The notes under the pieces were generated by a model. The model was not told where the DNA came from. It saw only the letters and a list, made by a program, of their open reading frames with translations, and did not search any database. From CAVQFD01 sp963724695 (GTDB taxonomy: Bacteria; Acidobacteriota; Vicinamibacteria; Vicinamibacterales; CAVVIG01), in assembly GCA_963724695.1 (NCBI GenBank), contig CAVRVW010000012.1:124001-188000 (forward strand): DNA of 64,000 bases, given 5' to 3'. A program made the position numbers and the translations under genes. Numbering within the stretch: position 1 is the first letter of the stretch; the number at the start of each line of letters is the position of its first letter. Positions 1 through 9,380 of the stretch are shown in pieces.

Positions 1-1
1 G

Positions 2-649
2 GAGCGCGCGGCGCCCCGCACGCTCGCCCTGGCTGCAGCGTCGATGGCCGAGGACACCATCGATTGGCGGACGGTGTTGCGGGCATCGCTCGCCCCCGAG
101 GACGAGGAGGACCAGCATGCGGCGGCCGCTGGTCCGTTCGGTGAGGCGACGCCGTTTGTCGTCGAGGCGGTGTTGCAACCCTTCGCCGAGGCGGCGGCAA
201 TCGCCCGTCGGGAACGTCTCGATCGCCCTTCTGGCCCGGTCGACACGTTCTCGTCCCGCTGCCCGATCTGTGCGAGCAGGCCATCGGTGGGCATCCTGCG
301 TGAAGAGGGGCAGGGGGCGAAACGGCTGCTGGCCTGTGCCCGCTGCCTCACCGAGTGGCCGTACCTTCGCGTCCTGTGCACGAGCTGCGGCGAGGAGAAG
401 TTCGAGGCGCTGCCGGTCTTCACGACCGAGCTCTTCGCTCATATCCGGCTCGAGGCGTGCGACACCTGCCGGCGCTACTTGAAGACGATCGATCTGACGG
501 TCAATGGACTGGCCGTGCCCGTCGTGGACGATATCGCGAGCGTGCCGCTCGACCTCTGGGCCGGCGAACAGGGCTATCGCCGGGTGCGCCCGAATCTCCT
601 CCGAACGGCTGAGCCGGCCTCTGGTACTCCTCTCCCACCTGTGCTATAG
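2..649 (+). CDS. fdhE: FdhE-like formate dehydrogenase accessory protein, 5' partial
   Basis: FdhE helps mature and deliver formate dehydrogenase in the cytoplasm. The protein has four CxxC pairs typical of the FdhE zinc/iron-binding region (CPIC, CARC, CTSC, CDTC), followed by the conserved stretch with DLW and GYRR near the C-terminus. The frame stays open to the window edge upstream of the first ATG (position 44). FdhE proteins are usually nearer 300 residues, so the true start probably lies outside the window. No formate dehydrogenase subunit is visible here; it may lie to the left. The family call is firm; the start is unknown. Confidence 0.8.
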   Translation, partial: ERAAPRTLALAAASMAEDTIDWRTVLRASLAPEDEEDQHAAAAGPFGEATPFVVEAVLQPFAEAAAIARRERLDRPSGPVDTFSSRCPICASRPSVGILREEGQGAKRLLACARCLTEWPYLRVLCTSCGEEKFEALPVFTTELFAHIRLEACDTCRRYLKTIDLTVNGLAVPVVDDIASVPLDLWAGEQGYRRVRPNLLRTAEPASGTPLPPVL

Positions 650-827
650 TTTCCGCTGCTATCTCGTTCATCTGACGTGCCTTGTCCGTAATTCAGGACC
701 CGGCCGCCAGGTCATCCCGCCCTCTCTTTTTCAGGCGCGCCCAGCAGCCTGATCGAGCCGCCGCAGCGCGGCTCCCCGCGACGACCGTCGTCCCGCCAGG
801 GACGCGCAGCCGTGGGTCTATGGTCAT
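650..827 (+). other. Leader region between fdhE and rnj
   Basis: This stretch of about 180 bases holds no convincing gene. A TATAGT hexamer at 645-650 overlaps the fdhE stop codon and could be a -10 element for rnj, but no good -35 is seen. I found no clear riboswitch or terminator in it. If TATAGT is used, rnj would have a leader of about 170 bases. Confidence 0.3.
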
Positions 828-2489
828 GTGTCCCTGATGCTCGAGATCGTTCCGCTTGGTGGGCTCGGTGAGTTCGGCATGAACATGCTCGCGCTCTCGT
901 ACGCCGACACCACCATCGTCGTCGACGCCGGAGTCATGTTTCCGGACCCTGAACAGCTGGGCGTCGATCGGATCATTCCCGATCTCACGTATCTGCAGCA
1001 GAAGGGGGGCGTGTCGGCGCTGGTGCTCACGCACGGACACGAGGACCACATCGGCGGCGTGCCGCACGTGGTGCCGCTCGTCCGCGGGCCGATCATCGGC
1101 ACCCCGCTCACCCTCGCCCTTGTCGAACCCAAGCTGAAGGAGCACGGCCTGGAGGCGGCGGTCACGCTGGACACGATGCGGCCGGGCGAGCGCCGGACAG
1201 TGGGGCCGTTCGAGATCGAGTTCATCCGCGTGACGCACAGCATCCCGGACTGTGTCGCCCTCGCCATCCACACGCCGGAAGGGGTCGTGGTACACACGGG
1301 GGACTTCAAGATCGACCAGACGCCCCTCGATGGCGAGCACTTCGATCTGCACCGCTTCGCCCAGCTCGGGGCCCAGGGGGTGCTCGCGCTTTTGGCCGAC
1401 AGCACCAACGTAGACCGTCGAGGCTTTACGGGCTCGGAAACCGAGGTCACGGAAGCGTTCGAAGAAGTCTTCACGAGCTGCACGGGCAAGCTCGTGGTGG
1501 CGGCCTTCTCGTCCAGCATCTACCGGATGCAGATCCTCGTGGATCTGGCGGCGCAGTTCGACCGCAAGGTGGCGTTCATCGGCCGCGGCATGATGCAGAA
1601 CTCCGAGATCGCCCAGCGGCTCGGCTACCTCCGCCTCCCCGCCGGCGTGCAGATTCGCGACTCGGACGTGCCGAACTACCCCGCCCAGGACGTCCTGTGC
1701 CTGGCGACCGGGTCGCAGGGCGAGCCGATGTCGGCGCTCTCGCGCGTCGCGATCGACGACCACCGTTACGTCAAGGTCGGGGAGGACGACACCGTGGTGC
1801 TGTCGGCGCGGTCGATTCCCGGCAACGAAAAAGCGATCGGCCGGGTCATCAATCACCTCTCGCGGCGGGGCGCGAACGTCATCCACGAGGGGATCAAGCA
1901 CGTGCATGTATCGGGGCACGGGAGCGAGGAAGAGCTCAAGCTCGTGCTCTCGCTGGTCCGGCCGCGGTATTTCGTGCCGGTCCACGGCGAGTATCGCCAG
2001 CTGAAGCAGCATGCGCGCGTGGCGGCCAGCGTCTTTGCCGGGCGCGAGCCGCGGCCGGAGATCCTCCTCACCGAGAACGGCGACGTCCTGCAGTTCGACG
2101 GCAGGGGGGGCCGGATCTCGGGCAAGGCGCCGGTCGGTCGGGTGTTGATCGACGGCACGCGCAGCGGCGAAGTGGGCGACGAAGTCCTCCGCGACCGGCG
2201 GCATCTGGCCGAGGATGGGCTCGTGGTCCCCGTCGTGGCCATCAACAAGCAGACGGGCGCCCTCGAGGGTGTGCCGGACATCATCACCCGAGGCTTCGTG
2301 ATGGAGGACAGCCAGGCGCTGCTCGCCGATGGCGCACGGCTCCTCGCCGAGGTCGTGGAACAGGCGAGCCTCGAGGAGCGTACTGATCAAGGTCTCATCA
2401 AGGAAAAGCTGCGCGTCGAGCTTCGGCGCTTCCTGCGCAAGCGATCGGGCCGGCGGCCGTTCGTCCTGCCCGTCATCATGGAGATCTGA
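828..2489 (+). CDS. rnj: Ribonuclease J (metallo-beta-lactamase fold RNase)
   Basis: RNase J is a cytoplasmic endo- and 5'-3' exoribonuclease that processes rRNA and degrades mRNA. The N-terminal metallo-beta-lactamase signature HGHEDH lies near residues 68-73 and binds the two zinc ions. The beta-CASP region and a C-terminal domain follow. At 553 residues the length matches the family (about 555). The GTG at 828 places the start just before the conserved LEIVPLGGLGEFGMN block; no strong ribosome site is seen. The stop is two bases before ftsK, so the genes are probably co-transcribed. Family assignment is secure. Confidence 0.95.
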   Translation: MSLMLEIVPLGGLGEFGMNMLALSYADTTIVVDAGVMFPDPEQLGVDRIIPDLTYLQQKGGVSALVLTHGHEDHIGGVPHVVPLVRGPIIGTPLTLALVEPKLKEHGLEAAVTLDTMRPGERRTVGPFEIEFIRVTHSIPDCVALAIHTPEGVVVHTGDFKIDQTPLDGEHFDLHRFAQLGAQGVLALLADSTNVDRRGFTGSETEVTEAFEEVFTSCTGKLVVAAFSSSIYRMQILVDLAAQFDRKVAFIGRGMMQNSEIAQRLGYLRLPAGVQIRDSDVPNYPAQDVLCLATGSQGEPMSALSRVAIDDHRYVKVGEDDTVVLSARSIPGNEKAIGRVINHLSRRGANVIHEGIKHVHVSGHGSEEELKLVLSLVRPRYFVPVHGEYRQLKQHARVAASVFAGREPRPEILLTENGDVLQFDGRGGRISGKAPVGRVLIDGTRSGEVGDEVLRDRRHLAEDGLVVPVVAINKQTGALEGVPDIITRGFVMEDSQALLADGARLLAEVVEQASLEERTDQGLIKEKLRVELRRFLRKRSGRRPFVLPVIMEI

Positions 2490-2491
2490 GC

Positions 2492-4798
2492 GTGAAGGGA
2501 TCGACCGTTTCGCGTCGGATGAGCGAGTTTCTCGGCGTGGCGTTGTTTGCCGCCGCGCTCATCTGGGTCGTGGCATTGGCCACGTATCTGCCGAGCGACC
2601 CCGTGTGGTTCTTCAGCACGGGAATCGACGAGGTGCCCAACAATTTCGCGGGGCGCATTGGTGCGTTTCTCGCCGAGCTCTCGTTCCAGGTCGCTGGGTA
2701 CGCGGCATACCTGTTTCCGGCGGGCTTCGTGCTCGCCGGCTGGCACTACTTCTGGTGCCGCCACCTGAATGCCGCAGGCACGAAGGCCGCCGGCAGCGCG
2801 TTACTCGTCGCGTGCGTGAGCGCCTTCCTCAGTCTCGTGTTCGGCACCGTCGAGTCGAGCGGACGGAGTTTTCGGGCAGGCGGCTACGCGGGCGACTGGC
2901 TGGCCGGATGGCTCGCGGAGTATCTCAACCGAACCGGCTCGGTCATCGTCGTCCTGACGTTGATCTTCCTCGCCATCATCATCTCGACGCAGCTGTCGTT
3001 CGGCCGGCTGTTCACCGGCCTGCTCGCATTCGCGCGCGATGGCTGGACGCGCACTCTCGCGTCCTATCGCGAGTGGCGCGAGGAGCGACGCCGCGAACAA
3101 CAGCGCCGGGAGGTCATCGCCAAACATACCAAGAAGGGCGCACCGCCGCCCGAGATCAAGAGCCCGTTGCCGTCTGCGGAAGCCAGGGCCAAGGCTGCCG
3201 CCAGGCCGGCCACCGCCGAACCGGCTCCAATTGCCGCACCTCCGCTGCCCGCGGCACCCCGGGCACCAAAGGTCACCTTGCCGCCCTTGCCGCTCTCCGA
3301 GCCCGAGCCCGTGAGCAAGGCGCCGGCCGAGCGGCGCAAGGGCGAATACGCCCTGCCCCCGCTGGCGCTCCTCGATGCCCCGCGCACGGAACGCAAGGTG
3401 GACGAGCGCGAGCTCATGGACGGCGCCAAGCTCCTCGAAGAGAAGTGCCGGGAGTTCTCCGTCGAGGGCGCGGTCGTCCAGATTCACCCCGGCCCGGTCG
3501 TCACCACGTTCGAGTTCAAGCCCGACGCCGGCGTGAAGTACTCGAAGATCACGGGCCTCGCCGAGGATCTGTGCCTGGCCATGCAGGCCCATTCCGTGCT
3601 GATCGATCGGATCCCTGGCAAGTCCACCGTGGGCATCCAGATTCCCAATCAGAACCGGGAGCAGATCTCGCTGCGCGAGCTCCTCGAATCGGAGGTCTAC
3701 CGGCGGTCCCCGTCGAAGCTGACGGTGGCGCTCGGCAAGACCATCCACGGCGAACCCTATGTGGCCGATCTCGCGACCATGCCTCACCTGCTCATCGCCG
3801 GCTCGACCGGGACGGGCAAGTCGGTCGGCATCAACTCGATGCTGACGAGCGTGCTCTATCGCGCCACACCAGACGATGTGCGGCTGATCATGATCGACCC
3901 GAAGCGTCTGGAGCTCGGGATGTATGAGGACATCCCGCACCTGCTGACGCCGGTCGTCGTGGATCCCAAGCAGGCGGCCAACGCCCTTCGATGGGCCGTC
4001 CGCGAAATGGAAGAGCGGTACAAGACGCTCGCCGCCGAAGGCGTTCGCAACATCGAGCAGTACAACCGCAACGTGAACCAGGCCCTCGCCGACAAGCGGA
4101 CGCCGAAGAATGGAGAGACGCCCAAACCCCTCCCCTTCATCATCGTCCTCATTGACGAACTCGCCGACCTCATGATGGTCGCGAGCAACGAGGTCGAGCT
4201 CTCCATCGCGCGGCTCGCGCAGATGGCCCGGGCCGTGGGCATTCACCTCATTCTCGCGACGCAGCGGCCGTCGGTCGACGTCATCACGGGGCTCATCAAG
4301 GCGAACATGCCGTCCAGAATCTCGTTCCGCGTGTCGTCGAAGGTCGACTCCCGGACGATTCTCGACGCCAACGGCGCTGAACAGCTGCTCGGCAAGGGCG
4401 ACATGCTGTTCCTGCCGCCGGCGTCCTCGCGCTTCATCCGCCTCCACGGCCCGTACATTTCAGAGCAGGAGAGCGCCCGGCTCGCGAGCTTCCTCCGGAA
4501 ACAGGGCAAGCCGACCTACGACGAGAGCATCACCGCAGAAGAGAAGTCCACCGCGGACGGCGGCGTCGAGTTGGACAAGGACGATCTGTACGACGAAGCC
4601 GCCCGAATCATCGTCCAGAGCGGACAGGCGTCGATCTCCTACCTCCAGCGGCGTCTGCGCATCGGGTTCAGCCGGGCGGCGCGCCTGGTCGACATGATGG
4701 AGATGGAGGGCCTCGTGTCTCCGGCATCTGGAGGCAAACCGCGCGAGGTCCTCGTGGACAAGGGTTATTTCGAGGAGGTCGACGCGCAGCTGCGCTGA
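2492..4798 (+). CDS. ftsK: FtsK/SpoIIIE-type DNA translocase
   Basis: FtsK is a septum-anchored DNA pump that clears and resolves chromosomes during division. The first 190 or so residues contain several hydrophobic membrane segments. A proline/alanine-rich linker follows (about 210-290), then the motor with Walker A GSTGTGKS near residues 436-443 and Walker B VLIDELAD near 550. The C-terminus carries a winged-helix gamma-like domain (QRRLRIGFSRAARLVDMME) that reads polar chromosome motifs. The 768-residue length is normal. It starts with GTG two bases after rnj and is followed seven bases later by the amidase gene. Confidence 0.96.
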   Translation: MKGSTVSRRMSEFLGVALFAAALIWVVALATYLPSDPVWFFSTGIDEVPNNFAGRIGAFLAELSFQVAGYAAYLFPAGFVLAGWHYFWCRHLNAAGTKAAGSALLVACVSAFLSLVFGTVESSGRSFRAGGYAGDWLAGWLAEYLNRTGSVIVVLTLIFLAIIISTQLSFGRLFTGLLAFARDGWTRTLASYREWREERRREQQRREVIAKHTKKGAPPPEIKSPLPSAEARAKAAARPATAEPAPIAAPPLPAAPRAPKVTLPPLPLSEPEPVSKAPAERRKGEYALPPLALLDAPRTERKVDERELMDGAKLLEEKCREFSVEGAVVQIHPGPVVTTFEFKPDAGVKYSKITGLAEDLCLAMQAHSVLIDRIPGKSTVGIQIPNQNREQISLRELLESEVYRRSPSKLTVALGKTIHGEPYVADLATMPHLLIAGSTGTGKSVGINSMLTSVLYRATPDDVRLIMIDPKRLELGMYEDIPHLLTPVVVDPKQAANALRWAVREMEERYKTLAAEGVRNIEQYNRNVNQALADKRTPKNGETPKPLPFIIVLIDELADLMMVASNEVELSIARLAQMARAVGIHLILATQRPSVDVITGLIKANMPSRISFRVSSKVDSRTILDANGAEQLLGKGDMLFLPPASSRFIRLHGPYISEQESARLASFLRKQGKPTYDESITAEEKSTADGGVELDKDDLYDEAARIIVQSGQASISYLQRRLRIGFSRAARLVDMMEMEGLVSPASGGKPREVLVDKGYFEEVDAQLR

Positions 4799-4805
4799 CG
4801 GGACC

Positions 4806-6696
4806 ATGCGAAATATTCAGCTCATCGGCCTCGCGGCCTTCGTCCTGGTGACAGGGCCGCTGTCCGCACAGGCGCCGACCGTCCAGGCGCAATACGACGA
4901 TGCGTTGGCCAAGGAGAAGGCCGTTCGCACCGCCCTGGCGGCCGACCTCGCGGCCCCAGCCGCTCTCAAAGCCGTTCGCACGGTGGTCGCCGACTACGAA
5001 GCGGTCGTTCGGCGTCACCCCGCGAGCAGCTACAGCGACGACGCGCTCTGGAACGCGGGACAGTTGTCCCTGACCGCGTTCGAGCGGTTCGGCGAGGCAC
5101 AGGACCGCACCGCGGCCGATCGGGTGTTGCGCCTGCTCGTGTCCGAATACCCGACCAGCAAGTGGGTCAAGGAGGCGTCGCGTCAAGCGGCCGCGCCGGC
5201 GCCTGCGAGAGCGATCGCTGCGACCCCTCCGGTGGTACCCGTCACCTCGTCCGCAACGGGCGCGACGCGGCGCATCGCGACCCTCACCCGGATCGAGCGC
5301 GAGGTGTCAGCCGAGAACGTTCGAATCACCATTCACCTGGACGGCGAGGTCACGTACCGCGATGAGCGCCTCGCGGACCCTGCCCGCGTGTTCCTTGACA
5401 TCTCCTCAGTGCGGCTGGGAGCCGGGCTGGTGGATCAGACGCTACGGTTCGACGGCGACAATCAGCCCGTCCGGCAGATTCGGACCGGGCGGCATCCCAA
5501 TCAGACCGCGCGTGTCGTGCTCGAAGCGGCCGCAGTGGCCAGCTACAGGGTCTATGCACTCCAGGCGCCGTTTCGTGTCGTGATCGAGTGCGTCGCGGCG
5601 AAGGTCGGGGGGCCACCTCCCGTTGCCGTCAAGGTTGCGCAGCCGGCGCCGCCGGTCCTTCAGGCCCGCCGGTTGCCCCCCGAGGCGACGAGCCCGCTGC
5701 CCTCGGCGCGTCTGGCATCGGCCGACCTGCTGCTCGAAGCACGCCGCGCCGAGCCCGTGCAGCAGGGAACCATGACCCCGCCGGTGGTGCCCTCTCGCGC
5801 GACCGCGCCGGCCGGCGTGGCGACCGTGCCTCCGGTCGCGCCCATCACCAGCGTGAGCACCAGCCCGGCATCGGCGACCACGGCGACATCGGGCATCGGT
5901 ATCAGGGACGCTCGCGGCCGACACCATTGCGCCCGCCGTGGCGGTGGCTCCCCCGTCCAGGAATCTCGCCGGTGGCTTCTCAATGGCCCGGCAGCTCGGC
6001 CTTGGCGTCTCGCGGATTGTGATCGACCCAGGCCATGGCGGTCACGATCCTGGCGCCAAGGGCCGAGGGGTCACCGAGGCGGAAGTGGTGCTGGACGTGG
6101 CGCTGCGGCTGGAGAAACTCCTGATGCAGGTGCCCGGCGTCGAGGTCGTTCTGACGCGGCGCACCGATGACTACGTCCCGCTCGAGCAACGAACCGCCCT
6201 CGCCAACCGCGCGGGCGCCGACCTGTTTCTCTCGATCCACGCCAACGCCAGCAACAACATGCAGGCGAGCGGCGTCGAAACCTACTTCCTGAACTTCGCG
6301 AGCAACCTCAGCGCCGCGTCGGTCGCCGCTCGAGAGAACGCGGCCTCCGGACAGACGATGGGCGCCCTTCCGGATTTCGTGAAGACCATCGCTCTCAACA
6401 ACAAACTGGACGAGTCGAAGGACTTCGCCACATACGTTCAGCGCGCGATGATCGAGGCGCTTCGTCCCGCGAACAAGTCGGTGCGCGACCTCGGGGTCAA
6501 GCAGGCGCCGTTCGTGGTGCTCATCGGGGCGGCGATGCCGAGCGTCCTGGCGGAGATCTCGTTCATCACCAACTCGCAGGACGCACGACTGCTCAAGAAC
6601 GGCAACTACCGCCAGCGGATCGCCGAGGCGCTGTTCAAGGCCGTCCAGAAGTACCAGGCGTCGCTGAAGTCGGTCGGCAAGGTCGCGGCCCAGTAA
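4806..6696 (+). CDS. N-acetylmuramoyl-L-alanine amidase with AMIN domain (frameshifted)
   Basis: The enzyme cleaves the amide bond between MurNAc and the stem peptide during cell separation. The first part (4806 to about 5900) has a signal peptide, a helical TPR-like region and an AMIN domain that targets septal peptidoglycan. The second part (frame of 5938-6696) is a complete Amidase_3 domain with zinc ligands in DPGHGG, the catalytic-region SIHANAS and a Glu in LAEISF. The two parts lie in different frames of a 1891-base span (3n+1). Removing one G at 5898-5899 or 5905-5907 joins them through a plausible linker. The amidase half alone has no signal peptide, so one fused protein is expected. 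Sequence error or real mutation cannot be separated here. Confidence 0.85.
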
Positions 6697-6873
6697 CTAC
6701 GCCCTGGAGCGGAGCCAGAACATCACGCCCGCGATCGCCGCGCCGAAGAGTACGGCTACCAGCAGCAGCACCCCGGCGATGCCGAGCGTGCCGATGAGCA
6801 CGTCGGACAGCTGAGACAACTCGCTCTCAGGGGGCTGACGGATGTCGATGACAACCGGGGTCTGCTGGATCAT
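6697..6873 (-). CDS. Small single-pass membrane protein coupled to pepA
   Basis: This 58-residue protein has a polar N-terminus (about 25 residues with PPESELSQLSD) and one long hydrophobic segment (about residues 26-53), ending with an arginine-rich tail. Its ATG (6871-6873) overlaps the pepA stop TGA in an ATGA arrangement, so translational coupling is likely. I do not recognise a family. It ends exactly at the end of the converging amidase gene. It is likely real because of the coupling and the clean transmembrane segment. Confidence 0.6.
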   Translation of the reverse strand: MIQQTPVVIDIRQPPESELSQLSDVLIGTLGIAGVLLLVAVLFGAAIAGVMFWLRSRA

Positions 6874-8363
6874 CGGGGCCACGATGGCGCGGTGAAGGCC
6901 AGTTCGGCCAGCGTGCGAACGGCCACCCCTGTTGGTCCCTTCGGCAGGTACGGCTTGCTCTCTTCCGCCCACGCCGTGCCGGCAATGTCCAGGTGAACCC
7001 ACGGCAATCCGCCGGCGAATTCCTTGAGGAACAGCGCGGCAGTAATGGACCCGGCCGGGCGGCCGCCTGTATTCGTGAAGTCCGCGATCTCGCTCTTGAG
7101 CTGCTCGAAGTACTCCTCGTAGATCGGCATCGGCCACACCCGGTCGCCCGCTCGATCCGCCACGCGGCGGACGTGCTCGACCCACGCTTCAGGTGTCCCG
7201 AAGATGCCGCTCGTAATCTTGCCGAGCGCGACGACGATGGCGCCGGTCAACGTCGCGACATCGACCAGATGGGTGGCGCCCAGCTTGCGGGCGTACCAGA
7301 GGCCATCCCCGAGCACCAGGCGGCCTTCGGCGTCGGTGTTCAGCACCTCGACCGTCTTGCCTTCGGCGCTTTTCAAGATATCCCCGGGCTTGACCGCCCG
7401 TCCGCCCGGCATGTTCTCGGCCGCTGGCACGATGCCAATCACACGGATTGGCGCGCCCAGCAGACCGATCGCGCGCATCGCGGCCGCGACCGCGGCGCCG
7501 CCCGCCATGTCGTCCTTCATCCGATCCATCCCGTCGGCCGGCTTGATCGAAATGCCGCCGGTGTCGAAGGTGATGCCCTTGCCCACGAGCCCGAGCACGG
7601 GCCACGACGGCGCCTCCGGCGGCTCGTGCCTGAACACCATCAGGCGCGGGGGCTCGCTGCTGCCCCGTCCGACGCCGAGAAGCAGCCCCATGCCAAGCTC
7701 CTCAATCTGGCGCTCGTCGAGGATCTCCACCGAGACCCCGCCGCCGCGCGCGATCTCGGCGGCGCGGTCGGCGAACTCGCGGGGCGTCAGCGTGTTGCCA
7801 GGTTCATTGGCCAGCGATCGCGCGAGGTTGCTGCATTCGCCAAGCAATCGTCCACGGGCGATGGCGCCGTCGATTCTGGGCCGGCTCTCTGGCGACATGT
7901 CGGCAAGGTCCGGAACCACGATCGTGACAGCCGGCGCCGGCCCCGCCGCAGGATCTCCCGTCTTGTACGTGCCCGCGTGGAACTCGCCGAGCGTCAAGCC
8001 CTCGGCCACGCCCTGTGCAAAGCCGGACGTGTCGTAGTCGCCGGACGCCTGTGCGGTACCCGGCCGCAACAGGATCGCCATCCGCTCGACCTTGCGCTGC
8101 TTTGCCGCCAACATGGCCGTCGTCGCGGTCCGGCGCGCGAGGTCGATGGTGAACGCCTCGACCGGGCCGCCCCCGACCAGCAGGACACGGCGGCACTTCC
8201 AAGCCGCATCGGCAATCGGGGTGAAGAAGGTTTCGAATAGTTTCCCGGTGAACTCGCGCGACGTCAGCGCGCGGCCGATCTCCCCGCCGGTTGCGCGGTC
8301 GAGGTCGTCGAACGTCTTCGGATCATCCTGCTCGAACCAGGGAAGGACGAGCAAGGGGGACAT
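6870..8363 (-). CDS. pepA: Leucyl aminopeptidase (M17)
   Basis: This is a cytoplasmic, two-metal hexameric aminopeptidase that removes N-terminal residues from peptides. The M17 signature NTDAEGRLVLGDGL is present. The metal and active-site lysine region reads GKGITFDTGGISIKPADGM, with the acidic metal ligands in MKDDMAGG. The length of 497 residues is typical, with an N-terminal macro-like domain and a C-terminal catalytic domain. The small membrane protein overlaps its stop by four bases. The gene diverges from the PKD-like gene across about 130 bases. Confidence 0.95.
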   Translation of the reverse strand: MSPLLVLPWFEQDDPKTFDDLDRATGGEIGRALTSREFTGKLFETFFTPIADAAWKCRRVLLVGGGPVEAFTIDLARRTATTAMLAAKQRKVERMAILLRPGTAQASGDYDTSGFAQGVAEGLTLGEFHAGTYKTGDPAAGPAPAVTIVVPDLADMSPESRPRIDGAIARGRLLGECSNLARSLANEPGNTLTPREFADRAAEIARGGGVSVEILDERQIEELGMGLLLGVGRGSSEPPRLMVFRHEPPEAPSWPVLGLVGKGITFDTGGISIKPADGMDRMKDDMAGGAAVAAAMRAIGLLGAPIRVIGIVPAAENMPGGRAVKPGDILKSAEGKTVEVLNTDAEGRLVLGDGLWYARKLGATHLVDVATLTGAIVVALGKITSGIFGTPEAWVEHVRRVADRAGDRVWPMPIYEEYFEQLKSEIADFTNTGGRPAGSITAALFLKEFAGGLPWVHLDIAGTAWAEESKPYLPKGPTGVAVRTLAELAFTAPSWPR

Positions 8364-8445
8364 CGACGCCGGACAATGGTCCGCGCGCCGAAGGGATGGA
8401 TGAGGCGACTGGCGCAGAGGGTCGGGACATCGGGATATTATGGCT

Positions 8446-8457
8446 GAACCGCGGTTC
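8446..8457. promoter_or_regulatory. Perfect 12-base palindrome upstream of the PKD-like gene
   Basis: GAACCGCGGTTC is a perfect inverted repeat in the 130-base gap between the divergent pepA and PKD-like genes. It lies about 21 bases upstream of a TAGAAT hexamer, near where a -35 element would sit. It could be an operator for either gene; no regulator is known. Confidence 0.35.
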
Positions 8458-8478
8458 CGTCGCGCCGTGCGGCGGGGT

Positions 8479-8484
8479 TAGAAT
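8479..8484 (+). promoter_or_regulatory. -10-like TAGAAT before the PKD-like gene
   Basis: TAGAAT matches five of six bases of the sigma-70 -10 consensus and ends nine bases before the ATG at 8494. Transcription would then start at or next to the start codon. The same spacing recurs before several other genes in the window. Confidence 0.4.
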
Positions 8485-8493
8485 GCATGCAGG

Positions 8494-8946
8494 ATGCGTT
8501 CTTCCCGGGTCCGAATCGCCACTCCGCTGACCCTCCTGCCCCTGTGGCTACTGTTGGCCGGCCTGTATTGCCCTGCGGCCGCGCAGGAGACCCGCGACAC
8601 CGGCGATCGGAAGCCAAAGCTCACGATGCGCGCACAGCCCTCGGTGGGCATCTCGCCTGCCCGCGTCGTCTTCACCGCGGAGCTTACGGGCGGCGCCAAC
8701 GACTTCGAGGATTTCTATTGCCCCACGATCGAGTGGGATTGGGGCGACGACACGCGCTCTGAATCGACCCTCGACTGCCAGCCGTACGAGGCCGGAAAGA
8801 GCGAGATCCGGCGCCGTTTTTCGGTGGTCCACGTCTTCAAGCGGGCCGGGTCGTTCCGCGTGTACTTCCGCCTCAAGCAGCGGGAAAAGGCCGTCGCAAA
8901 CGCGACCACGACTATCCAGGTCCGCCCCGGGGCCGACCAGTTCTAG
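8494..8946 (+). CDS. Secreted PKD-like domain protein
   Basis: The 150-residue product has a signal peptide (about 30 residues ending in AAAQ) and one immunoglobulin-like PKD-type domain. The PKD hallmark is visible as WDWGDD followed by a strand and then HVFKRAGSFRVYF. Such domains usually mediate protein or carbohydrate contacts at the surface; here the domain stands alone, so the partner is unknown. The gene converges on the JAMM peptidase gene and the two stop codons share the palindrome CTAG (8943-8946). Confidence 0.7.
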   Translation: MRSSRVRIATPLTLLPLWLLLAGLYCPAAAQETRDTGDRKPKLTMRAQPSVGISPARVVFTAELTGGANDFEDFYCPTIEWDWGDDTRSESTLDCQPYEAGKSEIRRRFSVVHVFKRAGSFRVYFRLKQREKAVANATTTIQVRPGADQF

Positions 8947-9380
8947 CGGCTCTCCCCGGCATCGCCAATCCGAAGGCCGACTTCGAGGAACCGTCCGTCG
9001 ACCAGCGTGTACACCCGCACGGCGGGCGGGTCCGCCTCGAGGCTCACAATCAGGTACAGGGCGTCCACGTAGGTGGCCTCGGCCAGGTCTCTGGCCGAGG
9101 GCCGCGCCGGCGAGTGCGGGTGAGAGTGGTAGAACCCCACGATGTCGAGTCCGCGCAAGCGAGCGTCGCGTCGGGCCCTGACGTGATCGGCCGGATCCAG
9201 CAGGAATCGATCGACGTCCTCCGCCAGATTTCTGGCGGGCTTCACCTCGTCGATCTGCACCGGCTCGCCCGCCGCATGATCCCCATGGCCCAGCAGGATC
9301 CCGCAACACTCGCGAGGGCGATCGCGCTCAGCATGCGCCACAATGCGGTCGAAAGCGGACCTCGAGAGCGTGGCGCTCAC
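8943..9380 (-). CDS. JAMM/MPN+ metallopeptidase (M67, Mec-like)
   Basis: JAMM enzymes are zinc isopeptidases. Bacterial members of this type often trim sulfur-carrier ubiquitin-like proteins or act in cysteine biosynthesis. All catalytic elements are present: the Glu in RECCGILLG and the HSHPHSPARPSARD metal motif. The product is about 145 residues, normal for a minimal MPN domain. I chose the GTG at 9380 because the conserved domain begins there and it overlaps the thiolase stop as GTGA, implying coupling. No ThiS/MoaD-like partner gene is present in the window, so the substrate is unknown. Confidence 0.85.
   Translation of the reverse strand: MSATLSRSAFDRIVAHAERDRPRECCGILLGHGDHAAGEPVQIDEVKPARNLAEDVDRFLLDPADHVRARRDARLRGLDIVGFYHSHPHSPARPSARDLAEATYVDALYLIVSLEADPPAVRVYTLVDGRFLEVGLRIGDAGESR

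Noticed and set aside
693..2390. Long minus-strand open frame of 565 codons opposite RNase J
   Set aside because: It is antisense to a certain gene, rich in Arg/His/Asp from codon mirroring, and has no family features. Similar antisense frames over ftsK, pepA, trp genes and others were rejected for the same reason.
4806..6696. Programmed frameshift in the amidase gene as a specific regulatory device
   Set aside because: At least eight other genes show the same kind of extra base at G/C runs, so a general sequence-error explanation is simpler for this single case.
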